DNA from: Burkholderia cepacia
Lineage (GTDB): Bacteria; Pseudomonadota; Gammaproteobacteria; Burkholderiales; Burkholderiaceae
Reading direction: 5' to 3'
NCBI RefSeq assembly: GCF_001718835.1
Contig: NZ_CP013443.1
Location: 2,046,001-2,110,000 of the forward strand
DNA: 64,000 nt
Every line of letters starts with the position of its first letter. Position 1 is the stretch's first letter. The position numbers and the translations under genes were made by a program. Below the pieces are notes generated by a model that was not told the origin of the DNA, did no database searches, and saw nothing but the letters and a program-made list of their open reading frames with translations. Positions 42,345 to 50,539 of this stretch are shown here, in pieces.

Positions 42345-44021
42345 ATGAACGATACGCCGTCGAGGCTACCGCTCAATCGCATCACGCTCGTCCTCCTCGT
42401 CCTCGCGCTCGCGATCGTCTGGTTCGCGCCGCTCGGGCTGCGCCACCTGATCCCGAGCGACGAAGGCCGCTACGCGGAAATGGCGCGCGAGATGTTCGTC
42501 ACCGGCGACTGGATCACGCCGCGCTACAACGGCTACAAGTACTTCGAGAAGCCGCCGCTGCAGACCTGGATGAACGCGCTCACGTTCGCGTGGTTCGGCA
42601 TCGGCGAATGGCAGGCGCGCCTCTACACGGCCGTCGCGAGCTTCGCCGGCGTGCTGCTGGTCGGCTTCACGGGCGCGCGCCTGTTCAACCCGCTGTCGGG
42701 CTTCCTCGCCGCCGTCGTGCTCGCGGCGTCGCCGTACTGGAACCTGATGGGCCACTTCAACGCGCTCGACATGGGCCTGGCGTTCTGGATGGCGCTGTCG
42801 CTATGCTCGCTGCTGCTCGCGCAGCGGCCCGGGCTGCGCCCGGCCGCGGCGCGCGGCTGGATGTGGGCGTGCTGGGCCGCGATGGCGTTCGCGGTGCTGT
42901 CGAAGGGCCTCGTCGGCCTGATCCTGCCCGGCGCCGTGCTCGTGCTCTATACGCTGATCGCGCGCGACTGGGCGCTCTGGAAGCGCCTGTACCTGGTGAG
43001 CGGCCTCGTGATCTTCTTCGCGATCGTCACGCCGTGGTTCGTGCTCGTCCAGCAGCGCAACCCCGAGTTCTTCAACTTCTTCTTCATCGTCCAGCAGTTC
43101 CGCCGGTACCTGACCCCGGAACAGAACCGTCCGGGCCCGCTCTACTACTTCGTGCCCGTGCTGCTGGTCGGCTTCCTGCCGTGGCTGTCGGTCGCGTGGC
43201 AGAGCATCCGCCATGCGCTGCGGATGCCGCGCCAGCCGAACGGCTTCTCGCCGATGCTCGTGCTGCTGATCTGGAGCGCTTTCATCTTCCTGTTCTTCAG
43301 CGCGTCGCACTCGAAGCTGATCTCGTACGTGCTGCCGGTCGCGCCGGCGCTCGCGCTGATCATCGGCGCGTACCTGCCGCTGATGACCGCCGACCGGTTC
43401 CGCCGCCACCTGCTCGGCTACCTCGTGTTCTTCGTCGCCGCGGCGTTCGGGATCATCTTCCTCGCGTACCAGGGCGATGCCCGCACGCCGAACGCGCTGT
43501 ACCGCGCGTTCCAGATGTGGCTGTACGCGGGCCTCGCGGTCGCGGCCGCGCTGACGCTCGCGGCCGCGTGGCTGAACCGCCGCACGGGCGTCGCCGCCGC
43601 GCTTGTCGCGTTCGGCGCCGCGTGGCTGGCTTTCGGCACGATCGGCGGTACCGGGCACGACGAGTTCGGCCGCTACAGCTCGGGGGCGCTGCTCGCGCCG
43701 ACGGTGCGCGCCGAACTGGCGAAACTGCCGCCCGACACGCCGTTCTACTCGATCGAGATGCTCGATCACACGTTCCCGTTCTATATGGGCCACACGACGA
43801 TCATGGTCCAGCGCCAGGACGAACTCGCGTTCGGCATCTCGATGGAGCCGAACAAGTGGATTCCGACCGTCGACGAATGGATCACGCGCTGGAAGCAGGA
43901 AACCCATGCGCTCGCGATCATGCCGCCCGGCCAGTACGACACCCTGGTCAAGCAAGGCGTGCCGATGCGCGTGATTGCGCGCGACAACCGTCGCGTGATC
44001 GTCGAGAAACCGCAATCGTAA
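42345..44021 (+). CDS. arnT: Undecaprenyl-phosphate-alpha-L-Ara4N : lipid A transferase ArnT
   Basis: A GT-C glycosyltransferase of 558 residues with about 12 transmembrane helices. It attaches 4-amino-4-deoxy-L-arabinose from undecaprenyl phosphate to lipid A (and inner-core Ko in Burkholderia) at the periplasmic face. The first periplasmic loop HLIPSDEGRYAEMAREMFVT and the following NGYKYFEKPPLQTW are ArnT-specific. It is first in the arn cluster here, whereas enterobacteria place it after arnD. The sequence CAACAACCAACAGG lies upstream of the ATG. Confidence 0.95.
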   Translation: MNDTPSRLPLNRITLVLLVLALAIVWFAPLGLRHLIPSDEGRYAEMAREMFVTGDWITPRYNGYKYFEKPPLQTWMNALTFAWFGIGEWQARLYTAVASFAGVLLVGFTGARLFNPLSGFLAAVVLAASPYWNLMGHFNALDMGLAFWMALSLCSLLLAQRPGLRPAAARGWMWACWAAMAFAVLSKGLVGLILPGAVLVLYTLIARDWALWKRLYLVSGLVIFFAIVTPWFVLVQQRNPEFFNFFFIVQQFRRYLTPEQNRPGPLYYFVPVLLVGFLPWLSVAWQSIRHALRMPRQPNGFSPMLVLLIWSAFIFLFFSASHSKLISYVLPVAPALALIIGAYLPLMTADRFRRHLLGYLVFFVAAAFGIIFLAYQGDARTPNALYRAFQMWLYAGLAVAAALTLAAAWLNRRTGVAAALVAFGAAWLAFGTIGGTGHDEFGRYSSGALLAPTVRAELAKLPPDTPFYSIEMLDHTFPFYMGHTTIMVQRQDELAFGISMEPNKWIPTVDEWITRWKQETHALAIMPPGQYDTLVKQGVPMRVIARDNRRVIVEKPQS

Positions 44022-44034
44022 GGACGCCCATCGC

Positions 44035-44406
44035 ATGAATCCCGTTTCGCTCGTCTGCATCGTCACCGGCGTGATGCTCAACGCCGTTGCGCAACTGCTG
44101 CTGAAGGCCGGCGTCAACGCCGTCGGGCACTTCGAGTTCAGCCGTGCGAACATCATCCCGGTCGGGCTGAAGATCGCCACCCAGTTGCCGATCATCGGCG
44201 GCCTCGGTTGCTACGTGCTGAGCGTCGTGGTCTGGATCCTCGGGCTGTCGCGAGTCGACGTGTCGATCGCGTACCCGATGCTGTCGCTCGGCTACGTCGT
44301 CAACGCGTTCGCGGCCTGGTACCTGTTCGGCGAGGTGCTGTCGGTCCAGCGGCTCGTCGGCATCGGCATCATCCTGATCGGCGTGCTGGTGCTCGCGCGA
44401 AGCTGA
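44035..44406 (+). CDS. SMR/EamA-type membrane protein, ArnE/ArnF-like flippase subunit
   Basis: A 123-residue protein with four transmembrane helices (MNPVSLVCIVTGVMLNAVAQ..., GGLGCYVLSVVVWILGLSRV, SLGYVVNAFAAWYLFGEVLS), the size of the small multidrug resistance family. In enterobacteria ArnE and ArnF together flip undecaprenyl-P-L-Ara4N. Here only one such gene is present in the cluster, 13 bases after arnT, so it probably acts as a homodimer. Confidence 0.88.
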   Translation: MNPVSLVCIVTGVMLNAVAQLLLKAGVNAVGHFEFSRANIIPVGLKIATQLPIIGGLGCYVLSVVVWILGLSRVDVSIAYPMLSLGYVVNAFAAWYLFGEVLSVQRLVGIGIILIGVLVLARS

Positions 44407-44536
44407 GCATGCCCCGCCGCGTTAAGCGTCCGCCTACAAAAAATCACGGTGCGATTCCGCCAACCGGTGTTTAATGCCGGTTTCGGCCGGGATCGCCCGA
44501 CCCTTTTATTACACGCCATTACAGGCCAAAGCGTAC

Positions 44537-45688
44537 ATGAGCCAGACTACCGCTCCGTTTCTGCCGTTCACCCGCCCCGAGATCGATGAGGAAACCATCC
44601 AGGGCGTCGTCGACGTGCTGCGCTCGGGCTGGATCACCACCGGCCCGCAAAGCCAGAAATTCGAAGCGGCGCTGTCCGAATACTGCGGCGGCCGTCCGGT
44701 CCGCGCGTTCAATTCGGGCACCTGCACGCTCGAGATCGGCCTGCGCATCGCGGGCGTCGGCCCCGGCGACGAGGTGATCACGACGCCGGCATCGTGGGTC
44801 TCGACCAGCAACGTGATCCTCGAGACGGGCGCGACGCCCGTGTTCGCCGACATCGATCCCGTCACGCGCAACATCGACCTCGACAAGCTCGAGCAGGCGA
44901 TCACGCCGCGCACGAAGGCGATCATCCCGGTGTTCCTGTCCGGCCTGCCGGTCGACATGGACCGCCTGTACGCGATCGCGCGCGCACACAAGCTGCGTGT
45001 GATCGAGGACGCCGCGCAGGCATTCGGCTCGACGTGGAACGGCAAGCGCATCGGCGCGATCGGCGACATCGTGTCGTTCAGCTTCCACGCGAACAAGAAC
45101 CTGACGACGATCGAAGGCGGCGCACTCGTGCTGAACAACGAGGAAGAAGCGACGCTCGCGCAGAAGTACCGGCTGCAGGGCATCACGCGCACGGGCTTCG
45201 ACGGGATGGACTGCGACGTGCTCGGCGGCAAGTACAACCTGACCGACGTCGCCGCGCGTGTCGGCCTGGGCCAGCTGCCGCACCTCGAACGCTTCACCGC
45301 GCAGCGCCGCGCGCTCGCGCGCGCGTATTTCGCCGCATTCGACGGCAGCGCGGCCGTGAAGCTCGGCGTCGGCCTGCCGGTCGCCGAGTTCGAGAACGGC
45401 AACTGGCACATGTTCCTGATCACGCTGCCGCTCGAGCGGCTGACGATCACCCGCGCCGAGTTCATGGCGCAGATGAAGGAACGCGGCATCGGCACGGGCA
45501 TCCACTACCCGGCGATCCATCTTTTCACGCTGTACCGTGCGCGCGGCTTCAAGGAGGGCATGTTCCCCCACGCCGAACGGTACGGCGCGTCGACCGTCAC
45601 GCTGCCGCTCTTCACGCAGATGACGGAAGGCGACGTGCGTCGCGTGGTCGACGCCATCAACCAGATTTGCGAACAATACGGAAATTAA
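44537..45688 (+). CDS. arnB: UDP-4-amino-4-deoxy-L-arabinose aminotransferase ArnB
   Basis: PLP enzyme of the DegT/DnrJ/EryC1 family, about 383 residues, which aminates UDP-L-Ara4O using glutamate. The start is MSQTTAPFLPFTRPEIDEET. RSGWITTGPQSQKFEAAL and the PLP-lysine segment SFHANKNLTTIEGG are as in ArnB, and RAFNSGTCTLEIGLRIAGVG is the cofactor phosphate region. The start at 44537 is chosen over the upstream extension from 44474. A 130-base spacer precedes it, containing a short AT-rich stretch (CTACAAAAAATCACGG), possibly an internal promoter. Confidence 0.96.
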   Translation: MSQTTAPFLPFTRPEIDEETIQGVVDVLRSGWITTGPQSQKFEAALSEYCGGRPVRAFNSGTCTLEIGLRIAGVGPGDEVITTPASWVSTSNVILETGATPVFADIDPVTRNIDLDKLEQAITPRTKAIIPVFLSGLPVDMDRLYAIARAHKLRVIEDAAQAFGSTWNGKRIGAIGDIVSFSFHANKNLTTIEGGALVLNNEEEATLAQKYRLQGITRTGFDGMDCDVLGGKYNLTDVAARVGLGQLPHLERFTAQRRALARAYFAAFDGSAAVKLGVGLPVAEFENGNWHMFLITLPLERLTITRAEFMAQMKERGIGTGIHYPAIHLFTLYRARGFKEGMFPHAERYGASTVTLPLFTQMTEGDVRRVVDAINQICEQYGN

Positions 45689-45694
45689 GCGTAC

Positions 45695-46732
45695 ATGAGT
45701 CACCTTGAAGCACGCGCCGGGCATCCGGGCGCCGGGCACCTGGACGCAGGCCGTCCCGAAGTATCGGTCATCATCCCCGTGTACAACGAGGAAGACGGCC
45801 TCGCCGCGCTGTTCGCGCGGCTGTATCCGGCGCTCGACGCACTCGACACGTCATACGAAGTGATCCTGATCAACGACGGCAGCCGCGACCGCTCGGCCGC
45901 GATGCTCGCCGATCAGTTCCACGTACGTCCCGACACGACGCGCATCGTGCTGCTCAACGGCAACTACGGCCAGCACATGGCGATCCTCGCCGGCTTCGCG
46001 CAATCGCGCGGCGAGATCGTCATCACGCTCGACGCCGACCTGCAGAACCCGCCCGAGGAAATCGCCAAGCTGATCGCGAAGATGCGCGAGGGCTACGACT
46101 ACGTCGGCTCGATCCGCAAGCAGCGCCAGGACAGCCTGTGGCGGCGCAAGGCGTCGCAGATGATGAACCGGCTGCGCGAGCGCATCACGCGCATCAAGAT
46201 GACCGACCAGGGCTGCATGCTGCGCGCGTACAGCCGCCGCATCATCGACACGATCAACGTGTGCGGCGAAGTCAACACGTTCATCCCCGCACTCGCCTAT
46301 ACGTTCGCGCAGAAACCGACCGAAATCGAGGTCGCGCACGAGGAGCGCTTCGCCGGCGAGTCGAAGTACTCGCTGTACAGCCTGATCCGACTGAACTTCG
46401 ACCTCGTGACGGGCTTCTCGGTCGTGCCGCTGCAGTGGCTGTCGTTCATCGGCGTGATCCTGTCGCTCGGCTCCGCCGCGCTGTTCGTGCTGCTGCTCGT
46501 GCGACGCTTCATCGTCGGCGCGGAAGTGCAAGGCGTGTTCACGCTGTTCGCGATCACGTTCTTCCTGCTCGGCGTGATCATCTTCGCGCTCGGCCTGCTC
46601 GGCGAGTACGTCGGCCGCATCTACCAGCAGGTGCGCGCGCGGCCGCGCTACCTGATCCAGGCCGTGCTCGAGCAGCACGACGGCGTGCCGCCGGTGCCGG
46701 CCGGCACGAACCGCACGGGAGCCGGGCAATGA
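45695..46732 (+). CDS. arnC: Undecaprenyl-phosphate 4-deoxy-4-formamido-L-arabinose transferase ArnC
   Basis: GT2 family transferase of 345 residues. The Rossmann-like GT-A part covers about 20-240 (VSVIIPVYNEEDGLAAL; metal/UDP motif ITLDADLQNPPEE) and is followed by two transmembrane helices (about 250-275 and 285-310). It moves Ara4FN to undecaprenyl phosphate at the cytoplasmic face of the inner membrane. It lies 6 bases after arnB and overlaps the formyltransferase gene by four bases (ATGA). Confidence 0.96.
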   Translation: MSHLEARAGHPGAGHLDAGRPEVSVIIPVYNEEDGLAALFARLYPALDALDTSYEVILINDGSRDRSAAMLADQFHVRPDTTRIVLLNGNYGQHMAILAGFAQSRGEIVITLDADLQNPPEEIAKLIAKMREGYDYVGSIRKQRQDSLWRRKASQMMNRLRERITRIKMTDQGCMLRAYSRRIIDTINVCGEVNTFIPALAYTFAQKPTEIEVAHEERFAGESKYSLYSLIRLNFDLVTGFSVVPLQWLSFIGVILSLGSAALFVLLLVRRFIVGAEVQGVFTLFAITFFLLGVIIFALGLLGEYVGRIYQQVRARPRYLIQAVLEQHDGVPPVPAGTNRTGAGQ

Positions 46733-47676
46733 AACCGCGCGCAGTCGTGTTCGCGTATCACAACGTCGGCGTGCGCTGCCTGCAGGTGCTGCTCGCGCGC
46801 GGCGTCGACGTCGCGCTCGTCGTCACGCACGAGGACAATCCGAACGAGAACATCTGGTTCGGCAGCGTCGCATCGGTCGCCGCCGAGCACGGGATCCCGG
46901 TCGTCACGCCGGCCGATCCCGCCGATCCGGCGCTGCGCCGCGCGGTGTCCGACGCACGGCCCGATTTCATCTTCTCGTTCTACTACCGGCACATGCTGCC
47001 GGTGGACCTGCTCGCGATCGCGCCGCGCGGCGCGTACAACATGCACGGTTCGCTGCTGCCGAAATACCGGGGTCGGGTACCGACCAACTGGGCCGTGCTG
47101 AACGGCGAGACCGAAACCGGCGCGACGCTGCACGAGATGGCCGCGAAGCCCGACGCGGGCGCGATCATCGGCCAGACCGCGGTGCCGATCCTGCCGGACG
47201 ACACGGCCGCGCAGGTGTTCGACAAGGTGACGGTGGCCGCCGAGCAGACGCTCTGGCGCGTCCTGCCCGCGCTGCTCGCGGGCGAGGCGCCGCACCTGCC
47301 GAACGATCTCGCGACCGGCAGCTACTACAGCGGGCGCAAGCCCGAAGACGGCCGCGTCGACTGGTCGAAGCCGGCCGCGCAGGTCTACAACCTGGTGCGC
47401 GCGGTCGCGCCCCCGTATCCCGGCGCGTTCACGGACGTGAACGGCACGCGTTTCGTGATCGCGCGCGCGCGCCTCGCGGCGCCCGGCAGCGCGGCGGCGG
47501 CGGCCGCGGCAGATTTGCCGCCCGGCCTGCACGTAAGCGATAATGCGCTATTCGGCGTCTGCGGCGACAGCCGCGCCCTATCCATTCTCGAGCTGTGGCA
47601 GCAGCGCGACGGCAGCGAAACCGTCGTGACGCCCGCGGAATTCGCGCAGTTCATTCATTCTTCCCGTCATTCATGA
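46729..47676 (+). CDS. arnA: UDP-L-Ara4N formyltransferase (stand-alone ArnA N-terminal domain)
   Basis: A 315-residue protein matching the first half of enterobacterial ArnA. It starts MKPRAVVFAYHNVGVRCLQV. Catalytic segments are YNMHGSLLPKYRGRVPTNWA (Asn/His pair) and KPDAGAI (Asp), followed by a C-terminal OB-like domain (LVRAVAPPYPGAF). It N-formylates UDP-L-Ara4N with 10-formyl-THF, driving the pathway forward. In E. coli this is fused to the decarboxylase; here the two are separate, overlapping genes, as is usual in Burkholderia. Confidence 0.93.
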   Translation: MKPRAVVFAYHNVGVRCLQVLLARGVDVALVVTHEDNPNENIWFGSVASVAAEHGIPVVTPADPADPALRRAVSDARPDFIFSFYYRHMLPVDLLAIAPRGAYNMHGSLLPKYRGRVPTNWAVLNGETETGATLHEMAAKPDAGAIIGQTAVPILPDDTAAQVFDKVTVAAEQTLWRVLPALLAGEAPHLPNDLATGSYYSGRKPEDGRVDWSKPAAQVYNLVRAVAPPYPGAFTDVNGTRFVIARARLAAPGSAAAAAAADLPPGLHVSDNALFGVCGDSRALSILELWQQRDGSETVVTPAEFAQFIHSSRHS

Positions 47677-48728
47677 AAGCAAAAAAAGTCCTGATCCTGG
47701 GTGTGAACGGCTTCATCGGCCATCACCTGTCGAAGCGCATTCTTGAAACCACCGATTGGGAAGTGTTCGGCATGGACATGCAGACCGATCGGCTTGGCGA
47801 CCTCGTCAACCACGAGCGGATGCATTTCTTCGAAGGCGACATCACGATCAACAAGGAGTGGGTCGAGTATCACGTGAAGAAGTGCGACGTGATCCTGCCG
47901 CTCGTCGCGATCGCGACGCCCGCCACCTACGTCCAGCAGCCGCTGCGCGTGTTCGAACTCGACTTCGAGGCGAACCTGCCGATCGTGCGTTCGGCCGTCA
48001 AGTACGGCAAGCACCTCGTGTTCCCGTCGACCTCCGAGGTCTACGGCATGTGCTCGGACGAGCAGTTCGACCCGGATGCGTCGGCCCTCACCTACGGCCC
48101 GATCAACAAGCCGCGCTGGATCTACGCGTGCTCGAAGCAGCTGATGGACCGCGTGATCTGGGGCTACGGGATGGAAGGCCTGAACTTCACGCTGTTCCGC
48201 CCGTTCAACTGGATCGGCCCGGGCCTCGACTCGATCTACACGCCGAAGGAAGGCAGCTCGCGCGTCGTCACGCAGTTCCTCGGCCACATCGTGCGCGGCG
48301 AGAACATCAGCCTCGTCGACGGCGGCTCGCAGAAGCGCGCGTTCACCGACATCGGCGACGGCATCAGCGCGCTGATGAAGATCATCGAGAACAAGGACGG
48401 CGTCGCGTCGGGCAAGATCTACAACATCGGGAATCCGAAGAACAACTTCTCGGTTCGCGAACTCGCGCACAAGATGCTCGAACTGGCGGCCGAATTCCCC
48501 GAGTACGCCGATTCGGCCAAGCAGGTGAAGCTCGTCGAGACGACGTCCGGCGCGTACTACGGCAACGGCTACCAGGACGTGCAGAACCGCGTGCCGAAGA
48601 TCGACAACACGATGCAGGAGCTCGGCTGGGCGCCGCAGGCGACGTTCGACGACGCGCTGCGCAACATCTTCGAAGCGTATCGCGGCCACGTCGCCGACGC
48701 ACGCGCGCTCGTCGAGCAGCAAGGCTGA
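47673..48728 (+). CDS. UDP-glucuronate 4-dehydrogenase/decarboxylase (ArnA C-terminal activity)
   Basis: An extended short-chain dehydrogenase of 351 residues. The NAD motif is VLILGVNGFIGHHLSKRI, with Ser/Tyr-Lys region STSEVYGM and WIYACSKQLMDRV. It oxidises and decarboxylates UDP-glucuronate to UDP-L-Ara4O, the first committed step. The ATG at 47673 overlaps the formyltransferase stop by four bases. Its substrate, UDP-glucuronate, comes from a Ugd-type enzyme encoded elsewhere. Confidence 0.94.
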   Translation: MKAKKVLILGVNGFIGHHLSKRILETTDWEVFGMDMQTDRLGDLVNHERMHFFEGDITINKEWVEYHVKKCDVILPLVAIATPATYVQQPLRVFELDFEANLPIVRSAVKYGKHLVFPSTSEVYGMCSDEQFDPDASALTYGPINKPRWIYACSKQLMDRVIWGYGMEGLNFTLFRPFNWIGPGLDSIYTPKEGSSRVVTQFLGHIVRGENISLVDGGSQKRAFTDIGDGISALMKIIENKDGVASGKIYNIGNPKNNFSVRELAHKMLELAAEFPEYADSAKQVKLVETTSGAYYGNGYQDVQNRVPKIDNTMQELGWAPQATFDDALRNIFEAYRGHVADARALVEQQG

Positions 48729-48741
48729 GCGGGACGTTCGC

Positions 48742-49638
48742 TTGGCTCGCATCGTCCTCAAGATCGACGTCGACACGCTGCGCGGCACGCGCGAAGGCGT
48801 GCCGAACCTCGCGCGCATCTTCGACCGCTTCAGTGCGCGCGCGACCTTCCTCTTCAGCCTCGGGCCCGATCACACGGGCTGGGCGCTGCGGCGCGTGTTC
48901 CGCCCCGGCTTCCTGAAGAAGGTGTCGCGCACGTCGGTGGTCGAACACTACGGCGTGAAGCAGCTGATGTACGGCGTGCTGCTGCCCGGCCCCGACATCG
49001 GCCGCCGCGCGATCGCCGACATGCGCGCGATTCACGAGGCCGGCTTCGAATGCGGGATCCACACGTGGGATCACGTGTACTGGCAGGACAACGTCCGCGC
49101 GCGCGATCGCGACTGGACCGCGCGTGAAATGCAGAAGAGTCACGCGCGCTTCATCGAGATCTTCGGCGCGCCGCCCGTCACGCACGGCGCGGCCGGCTGG
49201 CAGATGAACGATTCCGCGTTCGAGCAGATCGACGCATGGGGGATGCGCTACGCATCCGACGGCCGCGGCCATTCGCCGTACCTGCCCGTCGTCGACGGCC
49301 GCACGCTGTCGCACGTGCAGATGCCGACCACGCTGCCGACGCTCGACGAAGTGCTCGGCATCGACGGCGTCGACACGCACAACGTCGCCGCGCACATCCT
49401 CAAGTTCACCGAAACCAATCCGCACGACCAGGTGTTCACGCTGCATGCGGAGCTGGAAGGCCAGAAGCTCGCGCCCGTGTTCGAGCAACTGCTCGCCGGC
49501 TGGCGCGCGCAAGGCCACACGTTTGCGACGATGGGCGACTACCACGCGACGCTGGACCGCGACTCGCTGCCATCGTACCCTGTCACGTGGGGCGAAATTC
49601 CCGGCCGCTCCGGCGAACTGATCGTCCAGCCCGACTGA
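48742..49638 (+). CDS. arnD: 4-deoxy-4-formamido-L-arabinose-phosphoundecaprenol deformylase ArnD
   Basis: A 298-residue NodB/polysaccharide-deacetylase fold protein starting at a TTG (MARIVLKIDVDTLRGTREGV as translated), with the first metal-binding Asp in KIDVDT. The family motifs LFSLGPDHTGWALRRVF, GIHTWDHVYWQDN and THGAAGWQMND are clear. It removes the formyl group so that the amine is free for ArnT transfer. Last gene of the arn cluster; no strong ribosome binding site precedes the TTG. Confidence 0.94.
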   Translation: MARIVLKIDVDTLRGTREGVPNLARIFDRFSARATFLFSLGPDHTGWALRRVFRPGFLKKVSRTSVVEHYGVKQLMYGVLLPGPDIGRRAIADMRAIHEAGFECGIHTWDHVYWQDNVRARDRDWTAREMQKSHARFIEIFGAPPVTHGAAGWQMNDSAFEQIDAWGMRYASDGRGHSPYLPVVDGRTLSHVQMPTTLPTLDEVLGIDGVDTHNVAAHILKFTETNPHDQVFTLHAELEGQKLAPVFEQLLAGWRAQGHTFATMGDYHATLDRDSLPSYPVTWGEIPGRSGELIVQPD

Positions 49639-49744
49639 GTTCGCGCGCCGGCGTCGCCCGCACCGCCCTTGCGGCGCGCCGCCGCGACGCCCCGCCGAAC
49701 CGCGCCGCCGCTGCGGCGCCTTTCCATAACAACAGGAGAAACAC

Positions 49745-50206
49745 GTGTCCGTCGAAGTTGACCGTCAAGTTCCCGATTTCACCGCACCGGCCACGGGCGG
49801 CGACATTTCGCTGTCCGACCTGAAGGGCAAGAAACTCGTGCTGTACTTCTATCCGAAGGACAATACGCCGGGCTGCACGACCGAAGGGCTGCAGTTCCGC
49901 GATCTCTATCCGAAGTTCAAGAAAGCCGGTGCGGAAGTCATCGGCGTATCGCGCGACAGCCTGCGCTCGCATGACAATTTCAAGGCAAAGCTCGAACTGC
50001 CGTTCCCGCTGATTTCCGATGCCGACGAAGCCCTGTGCGCGCTGTTCGATGTCATCAAGATGAAGAAAATGTATGGCAAGGAAGTGCGCGGAATCGAGCG
50101 CTCGACGTTCCTGATCGACGCCGACGGCGTGCTTCGCCAGGCATGGCGCGGCATCAAGGTACCGGGGCACGTGGACGACGTGCTTAAGGCTGTACAAGCG
50201 CTTTGA
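49745..50206 (+). CDS. bcp: Peroxiredoxin of the Bcp/PrxQ type
   Basis: Thiol peroxidase of 153 residues that reduces organic and hydrogen peroxides with thioredoxin. It starts at a GTG (VSVEVDRQVPDF). The peroxidatic cysteine is Cys44 in KDNTPGCTTEGL. The resolving cysteine that E. coli Bcp has five residues later is absent here; Cys98 (ADEALCALF) is the only other cysteine, so it is an atypical 2-Cys or 1-Cys enzyme. The ribosome binding site AACAGGAGAAACAC is strong. It is single-gene with its own terminator. Confidence 0.93.
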   Translation: MSVEVDRQVPDFTAPATGGDISLSDLKGKKLVLYFYPKDNTPGCTTEGLQFRDLYPKFKKAGAEVIGVSRDSLRSHDNFKAKLELPFPLISDADEALCALFDVIKMKKMYGKEVRGIERSTFLIDADGVLRQAWRGIKVPGHVDDVLKAVQAL

Positions 50207-50539
50207 GGCGCGTTATATTGGGCCGCAATGAATGCCAGTTCGCCCCATATTTCTCGTAGCTGCGCCGGTGCTCGATGCGATGCTTTCCGGCACTTGACGC
50301 GCATCACGACCGTATCAGCCGAGCCGCATGTCCCTGTCGACGGGGCAGCGGCTTTTTTTATGGATTGCGCGCCGGCCCTCGGTCCGGCCCTCACCCCGTC
50401 AAGGAGCTGATCGACACTTAGGCGAACCGGCTAGACGAACTTCCTGTGCGCCACCGCGCGCAAACTGCATGCGTCTACGTCAAGCAGGATGCGATCAGCG
50501 GCGCACGCCATTGCGACACGATTCCTCCCGAGGGACACC
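50207..50539 (+). other. Non-coding region between bcp and phoH, with terminator
   Basis: 333 bases. The terminator described separately sits at 50322-50359. A TATATT at 50213-50218 could be a -10 for a short transcript ending at that terminator, but no -35 is clear. The sequence between 50360 and 50539 has no gene I can support; the ribosome binding site of phoH (GAGGGACACC) is at its end. Confidence 0.4.
50322..50359 (+). terminator. Strong intrinsic terminator downstream of bcp
   Basis: AGCCGC...GCGGCT outer stem with inner TGTCCC/GGGGCA pairing, followed by TTTTTTT. It lies 115 bases after the bcp stop, which leaves a long 3' end. Confidence 0.9.
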
